Below, piece after piece: positions 1 to 11,913 of a stretch of DNA of 64,000 bases. The stretch lies in NCBI GenBank assembly GCA_003415625.1, contig PYIU01000003.1, forward strand, positions 5,270,001 to 5,334,000, read 5' to 3'. Below the pieces are notes generated by a model. It was not told the DNA's origin and did no database searches. It saw only the letters and a program-made list of their open reading frames with translations. Each line of letters begins with the position of its first letter. Position 1 is the stretch's first letter. This stretch comes from Aquanectria penicillioides. Taxonomy: Eukaryota; Ascomycota; Sordariomycetes; Hypocreales; Nectriaceae. The translations under genes and the position numbers were made by a program.

Positions 1-2260
1 GAGGACGGGATTCTACTGTGCATGTTTGAGTTGACACTGAGCAAACCTCCTGGTCTTCATTCGAACACGACCCCCGGCGGCAGCTCGTGCCTTGTTATTG
101 GCCCCGAACGATTGGTTGCTATCTCGCATGCTTGTTATTGACTACCTATTTTAGATGCACCCAAATGAAAGCACATGCCGTTGGTACAACACGGGTTTGC
201 GAAACCCAGGGCAGACAAGTTTTTACGGGGCTCACAGTCTTGCTGCCCGTCGCTGAGCGATGTTTCACCACGCTCGGCACAGCTATATATTTACATATTC
301 AAATAAGGCCTGTTCCAAAACTTCTCCGTCATTGCGTCCACTGAATTGCAATTCCGGGGCCGCACAGCAGCCCGTTCGATTTTCGTCGGTAACGTGATCT
401 GCTGACTCTGACTAGGCCTGCATATGTGTTAGAGCCGGTCAGACATTTGAGCGGTCAATTGATTGCCGTGATCGGCCGTCCAGGGGAAAAAAGCCCACGA
501 TGGAAACCCCCCTTCTCCTTCACCCTGGCCTGGCCAAGAAATTTGTTTATCCAGCACCCCTCCTTCGACTCGTTCATACTATGACAAGGACCGTGCCGTT
601 TCCAGGCGCCTTGCCTTGCCTTACATTGCCACGGGATTCTTGGCTCGACGGCGTCTTTCCAAACACTGGTCAGGTGCTGGTCGACGGCAGATGACATGAG
701 GTCGTTTGTTTGCCTCAAGCCACTTCGTGGGCGTTCCATGCATTTAGTAAGTTCCCTATCTTCTCAACTATCCAAGGGGCGGGGGGGGGGGGGGTCTGTG
801 CCCCAGTTGGCCGCATCTCTACCCAGGATGGTGACCTAGGGGTGACCTAGACCGAGCTAGCAAGCGCTCAGCCCACTCACAGATGACGCCGAAGGTCGAT
901 TTCAATTATTTCTTGTTGGGTTCATCATTTGCCCGGGTGTTGACATGCTGGTACCCGGCTTCACAACCAATGCAACCAAGTGCCGCGATCAGAGAGGAGC
1001 AAAGCAATGGATTTCTCCGGGGTGGTACCCAGCCTCTCGGTCTGCAGTCCATTGTCTCACTCTAGTTCAAGCACTCAGCGACTCCATTACACCACGGTAG
1101 CATGAGTGAATGAATGACCTGCAGACACATTTCCAGCAGGGCCTCCACCGTCATCGCTGTACATGTTTATGTTCAAGTACAGTGGTAGTCGCGCGCGCCC
1201 ACGCCTGCTGTCTAATCTGTTATGAGCAGACCCGGTCACAGCCCTGTTTCGTGCGAACCACGCGCACACACTCCGTGTCCAAAAAACCACCCCATTTGCA
1301 TTTGTGTGAAGAATCTAGTTTGGATGCCTTGTTCAGGCCGCCTAGTCGACAGATTCGCTGCGAGGACGACGCGGAAACGAGCGGGATCTAATATTGTCAA
1401 TTGAGGTCAGCAGGGCCCTCGGTTTTCTCGCGATAGGTTGGCCTCTCCGAACGATGCGGTAGAAGATTCGTCGACTGATGATGGATTGCATACGCCTCCA
1501 GCGTCCCGTTAAGGATGCGGCAGCCGGCTACGCCTCCCCTTCCTCTCAGCAATTGCCAAGTGCCCCTGACGTATCTCAGTGAGCCCGACGCCGAGCCCAA
1601 TGGTTGCCTTGAGACCGACAATGCTACAGGTTCGCCTTTCGTTGCCTCATATGCCGCGTTTTCGAATCGCGATGCTTTGACGATCGGATGCTGACGGCGT
1701 CCAGTGCCGACCCGCCACCATCATGCCAACCGCCTCCAATCTGCGAATTGCCGCCTCGTCGTAAAGCAGTGATAGTATGGATATGCGTATGTGCCCAACC
1801 TCGGTCCCGATCCCGTCGAGAACACATGTCAATCGAATATATACTCACAGTTTGACCCAGTGCTGTTGTGGCCACGGGGGCATGAAGGTCAGCGTTGACC
1901 CATGCCCATATTGTGGTATTCCACGTTGTCCGAATTGCAAAACACAGCGGCTTTACGTTCGAGGCTCCGACGAGTATCCAGAACCCTAAGACGAAAACAA
2001 CCATCGACATTGACCTCGATTTCGGTATCCGGAGTTTGGCGCTTAGGTTCGAAATCCAAGGGATGTGGGGATGAAGGGGCTAAAATAATCTGGAAAGGAT
2101 ATGAAAAAGCGTTTTCGCATAGAATCCCAAAACTGGGTTTGGAAATATTTGAATATCGAGACGATACACGGTGATTCGTGTTATTTTCACCAGACCGTTC
2201 TTGGACTGACCAGTTTACTCAGTGAGCTGGCCTGTTTCCAGATCTCCCATTCCGAAAAAA
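1..2260. other. Intergenic, no supportable gene
   Basis: No reading frame here shows a recognisable domain, sensible codon use or a consistent splice pattern. The stretch holds a run of 14 G at 781-794 and a tandem pair of the decamer GGTGACCTAG at 830-839 and 841-850. I see no RNA gene. Confidence 0.6.
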
Positions 2261-4161
2261 ATGGCCCAATCAAACCAAGACGGTGAACATGTCAAACTGG
2301 CCCGAAAGCAACGGCCTCGGTTTCTTCGTCGCCTGTTAACTGCCGTTCTTGCGCGGCTCGACGCATCCGAGACTGACGACTGGCAAGACTTTGATTCTCC
2401 TCGGGTCCCTATCGTGCCCGAATTCGAGAATCGGCCTTTTCTCCAGTGTGGAGTAGGCATGTTTTCGGTAGGGGACATACAGTTATTTATCTCGCCCGAC
2501 CCGTACTTTCCATTTTGGGACCAGGTTGTGTCAAGGCTTGAGTCCTTCTGTAGTGTTGGCGAATTGGCTCAGGGGGCCCCGAATGAATCCTCACTATCAA
2601 CTTCGAAACCAACCACCAGGGCGTGGGTTTCGGACAGGAACTTCAACTCCGACCAACCAAGTATGCCCTGCAATTATGGAAGAAGCCTCTCCCCGATACA
2701 ATTGCACGGGATTTTGAGTAAAAAGGTGCGACGGCATGGCCCTGGCATAAGGCTTAGACTTGAAACAAGCAGGAACGTTTTGTTAACTAGGACTTGACCA
2801 ATAGCGATTGCCAGAACACGATAGTGACCATCCCATGCGTTACTTCCCACGGATAATGTACTTTCTTTTTTTCTTTCTCCTTCTTTTCCCCCCACTCTCT
2901 TCAGACTTTTCCTACCGCGGAACAAGTGCTAACTTGCGAAGCTATATTGATTATCCCGATAGACCGTGTGTGATGAGTTTGATGAGGACCGCACCCGCAT
3001 CCCAAGCACGTGGCTATCGAGAACTTTTTGCCAATTACATTGATGAAACACCCGTGCCGCGAATCACTATCCAGGACTCGGTATGTGGAGCACTTCAAAC
3101 CCACAACTTTATCGAAACGTCTCGCTAATGTGGTGCCACCTGTCAAGGACGGTGTGAAGGAGTGTTTCATCATGCTCGCCAATCTACCATACTTTTTTAT
3201 CAGCAACAAAGATCAAGAAGATACCCGGATGCTTAATGTGACGCAGAAGCTTCGCTCTCGTTACGATCTTTCGCTCTTGGACCCTAGGCGTTTGACAAAA
3301 CTAGATGACGCTGAATGCTCGCAGTCCCTATCCCCTGCTTTTCTCCACTATGTTACCTGCTCTTACATGTCGACCGGGTTGTTCGACTCATATTGGATTG
3401 CCATATTATTTGACGAGGATTCCCCTCAAGGAATTCCTAGGTTAGAAGCAGATGATGAGGTAGAGCTGGACGGGATAACGGAAACTAGCGACATTGATCC
3501 AATTACTCTGGAGGCGATCCTCCAAACACCTCCAGTGCCCCGAACGTACTTTGTACAGGTCTTAGCAAAGCAATTCAGTACCATTGCGCTACATCAACGG
3601 GAAATTGAGCGTTGGTTTCTTGTCAGCATCCACCGGCACGTAAGTTCTCCACAATATCATGCTAACCCACCTTTGAGGTCCTCGTACAGACGTGCACCAA
3701 ATCCCATATTCTAACGCTTGTTCAGTCTCCAAATCGAACTCAAGGCCCGCGCTACCCGCTCTCTTACGAAGAAACCGTAAATTGGATCACGGAATCTGAA
3801 AGAACTTTGAAGATGATAATCAGTGCGACAAACTCGCTGATGAAAGAACTAGAGAGGTTTCTCTCTCAACGCGCCGAGGTTGGTCGCAACGGGATCCCCA
3901 AGGGCTCGGTATTTAAGTCACTTCGGAGAGACAAGCCGGCGATTCGAGCTTTCAAAAATTTACACAACTCGTTAGAAGATCTTCAAGTCGTCGAGGAGAA
4001 GCTTCGGGGTTTTATGCAAATGTTCAAGGAGTTTAGGCAGGAAGTAAGTGAGCGGGGACTTGAAAAATTCGCGTTCGGCTACAGTCCTTCAATTCCTTCA
4101 ATCTAAATTGCACAAGTTGGAGTTGAAATTTAGCTAACGCGAATAGACAGTGACAATCTAA
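2261..4161 (+). CDS. Unrecognised spliced protein gene, about 466 aa
   Basis: I do not recognise this protein. The 3' half is well supported by phase-consistent introns. Exon 2905-3080 joins 3148-3639 across an intron with donor GTATGT and a CTAAT branch. That exon joins 3726-4043 across an 86 bp intron (GTAAGT, CTAAC). A third intron 4044-4146 (GTAAGT, GCTAAC) leaves a five-codon last exon ending TVTI. The 5' part is uncertain. An ATG at 2261 opens a frame to about 2660, and a donor GTATGC at 2661 with the acceptor after a long pyrimidine tract at 2903-2904 keeps the frame. The predicted protein has an acidic middle segment (near 3450-3500) and a heptad-like, probably coiled-coil, charged C-terminal part. 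It has no signal peptide or clear membrane span. It may be a lineage-restricted protein; the first exon could be wrong. Confidence 0.45.
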
Positions 4162-5215
4162 TAACCCAAGTTATCAATATGGGTTTGCCAACATGTTTGT
4201 GATAGGATTGGTATTCCTTCCACGTTTGCATTTGAGGGCTCTTGAAGGTTGAGTGATACATTCGTCCGTAGGACGTATATATGCTTACAAGCTCAAACCG
4301 TTGGGCACTATGATTTTGGCAGCCCAACCAAAGACGCCGCACTAGATATGCCATTCCCCTCGTTCGATTTATTGGGACTACCAACATATTTGATCCACTT
4401 CACCATGAAGGCTCACTCAGTCTTCATGTGATGACCCAGGGCTGTCCTCATCGACACCGCCTTCCACGGAGAGAATCGGAATGGGGACAAGGCACATTGC
4501 AGAAACATACCAAGCGCCAACGCCTAAGTTTCACGAATTCATTGTCACGAGAATGTTTGAGACCTCATGACCAGTCGCATGTTACAAGGCAAACGCGTGC
4601 TAGCGATAAGAGCTACGTATGCAGCATTATGCAGTGCTCGCCTCGCCTCGATAGCAGCCTGCAGCAATCTAAGCTCTTAGCCCCGCAGATGGGCAAACTC
4701 GCATATCCCGGCATGGTCTCGGACTTGGTCTTAAGAATCCATGGCACGATCAGCAGGAACAGAAGCATAGTTGTATATAGATATCCAAACCCACAGGCGT
4801 GCTTATATTCGTCGACAGTCCGGGGTGCCCGACGTCGAGGCTGAGTCGCCTCACGATACAAATCACACTGGGCCAATCACTCAAGCGTCCCCTACAACCA
4901 GACCCAACATGACCAATAATGACAGAAGGCCAACGCATACCCGCAGCTTGGATAACGCTGGGGAAGCGCGTGTTTGTTCTCTCCCACAAATCAAGGCGTC
5001 ACCCTAGCCCATCAGGCTCTACAATGCGTCACTCAAAGATCCCTTGGTGCCCGACTCTGGCTGCCTCTTTCTTCTTTTCTTTTGTTCTCCTCATATGGGT
5101 TGGTTGCCCTCCATTATCGCCGTGAGTTAGACCCGTCACGAGGCAACCGAAACTGCATCCGATTTTGTGTATTGCATCAAAACGACCTATCATACCGAGC
5201 ACCACATTCGTGGCT
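4162..5215. other. Intergenic, nothing recognised
   Basis: The 3' flank of the unknown gene and the 5' flank of the arginyl-tRNA synthetase gene. Short frames are present but none has a matching splice pattern or domain. An in-frame upstream extension of the synthetase (from about 5165) lacks an ATG at its start and was not used. Confidence 0.5.
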
Positions 5216-7200
5216 ATGGCGACGTGCACCGTCAATGGCCTCCAAGACCTGCTTGGAAAGGCAGGGCTGGACACTCCGGTCCCGGAGTTCCCCGGAGGAG
5301 ACATCGTGCACAATCCCCAAGACATCTTCCGAGCCTATCTCGCCGATACATTGCAGAAGCTGGTGGACTGCGATAGGGTGGTTGCCTACGAAGCCATCCA
5401 ACCCTCCAATATGACAGGAATGGGGGATCTTGTGATTGTCTCGCCGAGGCTCAAACTCAAAGACATCAAGCCTAAAGATCTGGTCTCGGATCTTGCCCAT
5501 AGAGTACGACTATTGTGCATGTATCTTGATGTATCATCAACACTGACAAATATTTTTGATGATTAGCTCCCCAGATCCCCGCCTTTCGCATGTCCCATTC
5601 CAGATGGCATTCATTTGCGTGTCTTGTCGTCGCCAAAAACCCTCCCCGTCTTCTCTTGCCTTACATCCATGATCGAAACAAGTCATATGGGTATGATACA
5701 TCACTGGGGCTGGTCGACGCGAAGGCAGCCGACGGCCCTCAGAAGAAGGTGATTGTGGAATTTTCGTCTCCCAACATGGCAAATGAGTTTCAAGTGTCAC
5801 ACTTGCGTAGCACTCTTATCGGCACATATGTTGCGAACATCCATGCCGGTATGGGCTGGGACGTTGTGAAGATGAACTACTTGGGAGATTGGGGCAAACA
5901 GATCGGCCTGCTTGCTGCCGGATGGCAAAGGTTTGGGTCCGAAGACGAGTTCCAGAAGGCACCCCTTGAGCATCTTCTACAGGTCAATAACAAGATAGAA
6001 GAACTTTTCAAGCCAGAGCTCGAGGAATGCAAGGCCGCCAGGGCTGAAGGCAAGGACACCACCGAAATCGAGTCCCGGGGCTTATACGCTGAGAGAGATG
6101 AGTTCTTCAAGAAGATGGAGGACAAGGAGCCTGAGGCGATTGCTCTCTGGCAGCGTTTTCGGGATGCGACTGTAGAGGATTATAAGACATCTTACTCTCG
6201 GCTTGGTATTCAATTTGATGAATACTCTGGAGAATCTCAGTTCAGCGCCGATTCAATTAAAGAAATCGAAACAGCGTTGAAGGAGAAGGGAGTTTATGAA
6301 GAACACGACAATTCCTGGATGATCGACTTCTCAAAGCACAATGCGAGAGGTCTTTCGACCGCTGTGGTGCGATATCGAAATGGAACGACGTCATATCTCC
6401 TACGAGATATTGCGGCAGTGTTGGATAGATACAAGAACCATTCCTTTGACAAAATGATCTATGTCGTTGCAATGGAGCAAGAGATGCACCTTCAACGAGT
6501 CATAAAGACTCTGGAGCTCATGGGCCGCTCAGACCTTGCTAACAAGATCCAGCACGTGGCATTTGCCAAGATCACTGATCTCGGCGATCAATTGAAGGAG
6601 TCTAAATTGCTGAGCGACTATGTTGACAAGTGTCGGGTCGCCATGCAAACCAGCATGGCAGAAGAAGGCGACGAAGAAGGAAGTGACGAGGCCGATCCGA
6701 TATTTGTGAGCCAAACTGACAAGTCTTTGGAGTCGGTTGGAATTTCCGGCCTTTTCGTTCAAGATTTCAACCACCGGCGTACGGCAACCTATGCTAGCGA
6801 TGCTGCGCGGATGACCTTGTTTGAAGACGAAACAGGTGCTTCTCTTCAAAACTGCTACGCACGCCTCGTCGCCACGCTTGGGCAGGAGACTGCGGATGCT
6901 GACTATGTAACTCTTGACTACTCCCATTTGGAGGGTGAAGATTATATTGAGCTACTTCGTATCATGGCACAGTTCCCCGACACTGTGCAAGCATCCTGGA
7001 AAACCCTTGAACCAAATGCCATGACCGGCTACCTATTTCGACTGGTGGAACAAATCATGATCACTCTTGACGACGACGACGAGCAGGATTGGGATGGAAA
7101 GGAGGAGGCGACGAAAGCAAGGATGGCGCTCTTTGAAAACGCCCGCCAAGTACTTGAGAATGGACTGAGGATGCTGGGCATTTCACCATGGAGCCCATAG
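5216..7200 (+). CDS. Arginyl-tRNA synthetase (class I), with an apparent 1-nt frameshift
   Basis: Charges tRNA-Arg with arginine using ATP. The ATG at 5216 opens exon 1 (5216-5503), an N-terminal additional (Add1-type) domain. A phase-0 intron 5504-5566 follows. Exon 2 begins in the same frame with the conserved DGIHLR and SPKTLP segments, then the match moves to another frame (RLLLPYIHDR) near the C run 5644-5647. One extra C would rejoin the frames and give about 640 aa, normal for the family. The HIGH-equivalent motif is HLRST (about residue 175), preceded by EFSSPN; the MNYLGDWGKQIG segment follows. The C-terminal 100 residues are the DALR anticodon-binding domain ending MLGISPWSP. The region replacing the usual catalytic-core KMSK-side sequence is diverged (SQTDKSLESVGISGLFVQDF). 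This suggests either a fast-evolving or a paralogous ArgRS. A 30-T tract lies in the 3' flank. Confidence 0.88.
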
Positions 7201-7281
7201 GCCCTGTTGTCTGCACACTACTCCGTACGCTTGATTGCATTTCAACGAGAATGACCTGTCATGATTCGTCCAGCCTTATGT

Positions 7282-7319
<38 letters not shown>

Positions 7320-8271
7320 TTGTTTAATGGCACTGGCTTTAACTTGGCTTGCTCAGGGCAGGCACTTGTTCGATTCGGGGGGCGCTGGCGTTTCCTTCAT
7401 CAATGGGTTCTTGAATATTGTTGATTTGAATACATCTTCTAAATTCTGGAGGAAGTACAGATGACCAAACGGCCTGGCAAGGCAAGCGAAATACAGTTCA
7501 TGTCTTGGGGACATAGCGAGGATCTTCAGACATGCATAAATTGTCCATACTTGAAAACATCTATGGCTCACAAATTGATGATTAGATTCATATAAATCAT
7601 TAAAGTCACATAAACATCGCCTGGTATCGTAAACGTGAAGTCAAATGTCTATAGCTCATCACAAGGTTGAGGAGCTAGGCATCTAGAATCCGGTCGTCAA
7701 GCATACTCTGGCGGGGTGCCATGTCAAACCTAATGGCAGCTTCCCATCACTCACAATGTTATAATAGCAAGAATAGGCACACCCAAGGTCGAACGTCCTA
7801 TGTTTTCTCAGCCTGTGGGGTTTATAAGCTGCTAGTATGGGATATGAACATGGTCACCTATATTGATTTGCCCCATTTCGCCCAGGCATGTCGCAATTCT
7901 GACGAAACACAAAGGAAACGGGAGTAGTGTAGCTCTGCACATACGACCTTATTACAATACTTTGATGAATATTGGTACCAGATATTTCAATAAGAGTAAA
8001 TGCATTAGACAAAGCATATTACCCTAGCCTGGTCTCGCAGTATGGATGGAGGCCGATGGGCTTGTCAGTTGAGCAGGCGGCCAGTAGCGGTTTATTAGAA
8101 CTCAATTTGCGGAATCGGATCAACTTGCAGATTCATCCAGCATACTTCTCTGACCGTTCCGAACCGAGTCGTCTTCTACCCAAGATCTAAAACAAACAAC
8201 ATTATACACACAAGTGCAATCATCCCAGTCAATCCCAGTCCAGATCGTCGACTCTAGGTAAATTGATCAAG
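7201..8271. other. Intergenic with a 30-nt poly-T tract
   Basis: Contains an uninterrupted run of 30 T at 7287-7316, 86 bp after the ArgRS stop, probably in or near its 3' UTR. The rest shows no coding signature. The frames at 7721-7927 and 7972-8190 have no domain or splice support. Confidence 0.55.
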
Positions 8272-8809
8272 ATGACTTCGGCTGCCCCGCAAGATTCTAC
8301 CCCGCAATGGTGGGCAGCGTTCCCAGACGCGAAGGCCTCGTGCCCTCGGGTAGAAGCCTCCGAAGTTGCGACCCTTCTGGAAAAGAACTCGGCAGCGGGT
8401 CATAATGCCAAACGGGATTTTTTGCTGGTGGATGTGCGCCGTACGGACTGGGAGGGCGGAACTGTCGCCACCTCGATCAACCTCCCGGCTCATACATTTT
8501 ATCAAACTAGACCCGTGGTTTACCAACTTTGCAAGCAGGCGGGCATTCAAAGAATCATCTTCTATTGCGGTAAGTGCTAGTTACATGTCCGAGGAACTAA
8601 TTGCAAAGCTGACCATATGCGAAATAGGCAGTTGCGGTAGCAGAGGGCCCCGCTGTGCTGGGTGGATGCAAGACTACCTAAACGAGGTGGGCGAGACTGA
8701 TATTAAGGCCGAGATCCTTATTGGCGGTATCAAAGGTTGGCAGAAGACGTACGGAGGGAAATTGATGGACTGGTACGACGAAAAAGCATGGGCAGGACAA
8801 GGCAAATAG
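8272..8809 (+). CDS. Cdc25/Acr2-type rhodanese phosphatase or arsenate reductase
   Basis: Two exons, 8272-8569 and 8628-8809, joined across a 58 bp intron (GTAAGT donor, CTGAC-type branch), give 159 aa. The intron splits the Gly codon just after the catalytic cysteine. The protein is a single rhodanese domain. LLVDVRRTDWEGG (about 51-63) is the Cdc25 CH2A-like segment. The active-site loop is Cys99-x5-Arg105 (CGSCGSR), the length typical of Cdc25/Acr2 enzymes rather than sulfurtransferases. IKGW and the ending WYDEKAW match the fungal Ibp1/Acr2-like group. Likely cytosolic or nuclear; it could be an arsenate reductase or a phosphotyrosine phosphatase, and sequence alone does not separate these. 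An extra cysteine (Cys102) in the loop may act as a redox partner. Confidence 0.88.
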
Positions 8810-8955
8810 GATTTGGTCGGCACCGGTCTGAGGGTATTCCCTTTCTTGGTATCTAGCAAGATAGACCTGAACGAATAGTCCCATGGACATGTCTCATTTT
8901 CGACCGCAAACGCCAAGCAAGCATCTTTGATTTCCATTTCCCCCAGTATCATTGC

Positions 8956-9452
8956 CTATCGTTGATGTCGGTCGTCGCCGCCGATTCGCTCCAGAGCCTC
9001 GAGCATAACCACGGAGTTACCACGAATAACCTGTTACCATTATCAGTCACGGCTTCATGCTACCAAATGATGCATCAGAGGGGCGAGTAAAACATACCAC
9101 CATGCCGAGTCTGACCTTCTCTCCGCCTTCCTTCTCCTCCACCGCCTCGTCGAGCACAATGTTCAAGAATACCTAGCTTGGTCAGCCCAGCTCGCAAAGG
9201 CGCACGATACGCTCTTGTCGGAATACTTACATCGTAACCTCGGAGGACGCCAATTACCTTGCGACTGCCGTTAAGCTGGACGAACAGTCGCTTGTCGAGG
9301 TACTAGGCAGAAAAGTTAGCCTAATGGACAAATGGGCACAAAGAGTGAATGGTCGGCAGTCTATGCTGCCGGAGAGGGGACGGGAAAAAACATGAATGGT
9401 TCGAAATGTGGCCCATAAATACCTTCTTCAGCTCAGGCTGGGCGGGCGCCAT
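8956..9452 (-). CDS. smg1: Small nuclear ribonucleoprotein SmG
   Basis: Core Sm protein G of the heptameric ring on U1, U2, U4 and U5 snRNAs. The gene is missed by simple ORF search because it is cut into four small exons: 9423-9452, 9231-9302, 9098-9172 and 8956-9030, all phase 0. Donors are GTATTT, GTAAGT and GTATGT. The 83-residue product starts MAPAQPELKKYLDKRL. It has the Sm1 motif (VQLNGSRKVIGVLRGYD, a few residues after the start) and the Sm2 motif with the invariant VIRGNS followed by VVMLEALERI. Length and motifs fit SmG exactly. It is transcribed divergently from NTR2, another splicing gene. The gene itself has an unusually high intron load (three introns in 252 coding bases). Confidence 0.95.
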
Positions 9453-9670
9453 CTTGAGCAATAATTGTGATATTGGTTGAACGCTGTCGTGTTGCGACGC
9501 TATCGCAGCTCAAGCTACCATTTCGCATCCCCGTTGAAAAATAAGGTCACGTGAGGATAAGATAAGGTTGATTTCACGTCACTTTCCCAACGCACCCAGG
9601 CGCAACTTTGGTAACTCAACTCCAGGAGTGTCGCACTCTGTAATCATTTCCTTTTTATTTTATTTTTTAA
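9453..9670. promoter_or_regulatory. Shared divergent promoter of SmG and NTR2
   Basis: Only 218 bp separate the two start codons. It contains a palindromic CACGTG at 9548-9553 (bHLH/bZIP-type box), two overlapping GATA sites in GATAAGATAAGG at 9555-9566, and a second CACGT-like core (TTTCACGTCAC) near 9574. No TATA box is evident. The short spacing implies one control region serving two splicing factors. Confidence 0.55.
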
Positions 9671-11146
9671 ATGAACTCTTTTGGGGCAAAGCGCAAGGCG
9701 AGGGTCATCAAGGTAACGGATGAGAATGACCCTGTGGAAGAAGCCCCCGTTACGAGCACTGGTGGTGGTGATGATTCAAAGGCTGGTGAGCACTTCCTCC
9801 AAATCCCTTCTCGACATTCGCTGATCAGATCAAGGCTGACCTCTACGAGCACAGAACCTCCCAAAGTAGTTTTTGGCTCTAAATCTGGACGAAAGCCTTT
9901 CCGACAATCGGGATTAAGAAAAAGTTTCAACCCAGACGACGGCAACGGTCTTGGAGGAACAGCCCCGAAGAACAATGATGATGTTGACGAAGACGATGCG
10001 CCCGTGGTCGTTCGCCCGGCAGTCAGCCGTTCAAACTCTTTGAAGCAGAAAAAGCGCCCTAATAAGGCCTCCAGGCTTTCATTTGGCGGCGACGATGCGA
10101 ATACAGGAGAAGAGGACACCGCCGAAGTGTTTACGCCCAAGAAAGTCCCGCTTGGTCAACAAGCGCTGGAGAACAGCGCAATCAAAAGAGGTATATCTTC
10201 AAGAGGGCTGCCGGTGCGGTCGCTTGGAGATGAAGAAGGCCGACCGAAATACAGCAAAGAGTACCTCGAAGAGTTACAATCGTCCACTCCCAATACACCC
10301 CAAAATATATCCGCGCCCCATCCCGATGATGTCGATGCGATGGATCTCGATGCTTCAGAACTCGATGGCGCTCTGATTGTCGACTCGCCCGATCTTGGTT
10401 GTTCAAAGCCCAGCACCGTCATCCTGACTGATGCCGAGATCCGTGAGAAGAAGGAACGCCGCGCCCGGCTTGCAAAGGAACAGGATTTCCTTTCCGTCAA
10501 GGATGATGAGGACAGCTTTGGTCGCCCGAAGAAGGATGATACCAGATTAATAGCAGAGGATGAGGACCTAGGAGAAGGGTTTGATACCTACGTCGACGAC
10601 GGCGGATTGTCGCTCGGCAAGCGGGCAGAAAAAGAGCGGCGAAAACGAGATAGGCAGCAGATGGCTGAGCTCATTACAGCAGCTGAAGGCCACACATCCG
10701 ATTCATCTTCAGATAGTGATGCTGAGCGGCGGATTGCATACGAGGCTGCGCAGACACGAGCTGGGCTTGACGGTTTGAAGAAACCCAAAAAGGACCCCAC
10801 GCAGGACGGTTTACAGGTTCCTCCCAAGATTTCTCCACTTCCCAGCTTGACGGAATGTCTTGCACGACTACAAACTACACTTAAGGGAATGGAAGACGAG
10901 ATGAAGGGGAAGCAGGCTCGTGTAGAAAAGCTGAAGAAAGAGCGGGAGGATATTGTGAAGAGGGAAGAAGAGGTACAGGCATTACTGGACGAAACTGGCC
11001 GGAAATACCAAGAGGCGATGGGATCGAGCAAGATTGGGGATCCGGCGGTGCTGAACACGGTGCCAGCTGAGCTGGCTGGCGCCAGAGGCCTAGAAAGCTT
11101 GGGGACCCCGTCACGGAAACCGGACGATGAAGAAGTTATTCCATAG
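9671..11146 (+). CDS. NTR2-type spliceosome disassembly factor
   Basis: Intronless 491-residue protein. It looks like fungal Nineteen-complex-related protein 2 (NTR2 domain), which with Ntr1 and the helicase Prp43 dissolves post-splicing complexes in the nucleus. It begins MNSFGAKRKARVIKVT, a basic start typical of this family. A conserved RPKYSKEYLEELQSSTPNTP block lies near residue 195, followed by an acidic stretch (MDLDASELDGALIVDSP). A long charged region has GEGFDTYVDDGGLSLGKRAEKERRK near 300. The C-terminal part (about 390-470) is strongly predicted coiled coil, rich in Glu/Lys. Much of the rest is disordered. It shares a promoter with SmG. A related GCFC/PAXBP-type factor is the main alternative. 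Confidence 0.75.
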   Translation: MNSFGAKRKARVIKVTDENDPVEEAPVTSTGGGDDSKAGEHFLQIPSRHSLIRSRLTSTSTEPPKVVFGSKSGRKPFRQSGLRKSFNPDDGNGLGGTAPKNNDDVDEDDAPVVVRPAVSRSNSLKQKKRPNKASRLSFGGDDANTGEEDTAEVFTPKKVPLGQQALENSAIKRGISSRGLPVRSLGDEEGRPKYSKEYLEELQSSTPNTPQNISAPHPDDVDAMDLDASELDGALIVDSPDLGCSKPSTVILTDAEIREKKERRARLAKEQDFLSVKDDEDSFGRPKKDDTRLIAEDEDLGEGFDTYVDDGGLSLGKRAEKERRKRDRQQMAELITAAEGHTSDSSSDSDAERRIAYEAAQTRAGLDGLKKPKKDPTQDGLQVPPKISPLPSLTECLARLQTTLKGMEDEMKGKQARVEKLKKEREDIVKREEEVQALLDETGRKYQEAMGSSKIGDPAVLNTVPAELAGARGLESLGTPSRKPDDEEVIP

Positions 11147-11913
11147 TCTAACAAAGATGGCACTTGGAGACGTAAATAAAATAGAACCGTGTCATTCGTC
11201 TAGTTGTCAAACTTGCTGCTTCTACCATGTAGCTATGTGAAACGATAGAGTGACACGATTCATCCCGAGCATTCAAGGTCCGGGGTGGCGTCAAAAACAT
11301 TCACCCTGAATGACTATGACTTGTTTCGGCATCATGGCGCATCTCAAATGGTTTTGGTCCAGCAGACGACGCAGAGCTGGGCTGGCGAATCTGGTTGCAT
11401 CTGCAGGGATGGCACCTACCAAGTTGGCTGGCATTCGAAGATTGTCGGTACAGTTGCAGCTCAATTTGACCTATTTCAGGCCAGGGCTTCCACATTGCAC
11501 TTATTTCCTCCCTTCGGAAAGAGTAGGAGGAAAAGAGAAAGAAGTAAGCCTCAACAAACCAAAAAATAATTACAAGGTTCTACAAGTACGGCGGCATCAG
11601 ACTCAACGTGCCAGGAACCGTACGATTTTGCAACTCTCAAGAAAATGGAGCCGCCCGAGATCGACCGGGATTGGCCTGAGTTAGTGGTGGCCGCAAGGAT
11701 TCAGAGGGGGAGGGGGAGGGGTTCTAGGCCCGTTGGGGATCGCTGGGTGGAACCTGCCAGTCCGCTAGGGCCAGAAATGTGCAAAACTGAAAGCCTGAGG
11801 GGGGACAGCACGGGGGGAAAGCAGCACGGCGTTGTCTTTGTGTCTCTCGTCCATCAATTGGCTTCCGAGTCCGGCAATCTCCTCCTCGAAAAGGCCCTCC
11901 AAGCGCCTTCGAC
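11147..11913. other. Intergenic, promoter side of the flavin monooxygenase
   Basis: Between NTR2 and the monooxygenase. It includes a G-rich purine segment at about 11704-11720 (three runs of 4-5 G separated by A), possibly able to form a quadruplex with neighbouring Gs. No gene seen. Confidence 0.45.

Noticed and set aside
2040..2070. TTCGAAATCC T-arm-like sequence
   Set aside because: The T-stem has a mismatch and no cloverleaf can be built.
10588..11163. 191-codon minus-strand frame and a second one at 9667-10140
   Set aside because: Ser-rich antisense shadows of NTR2.
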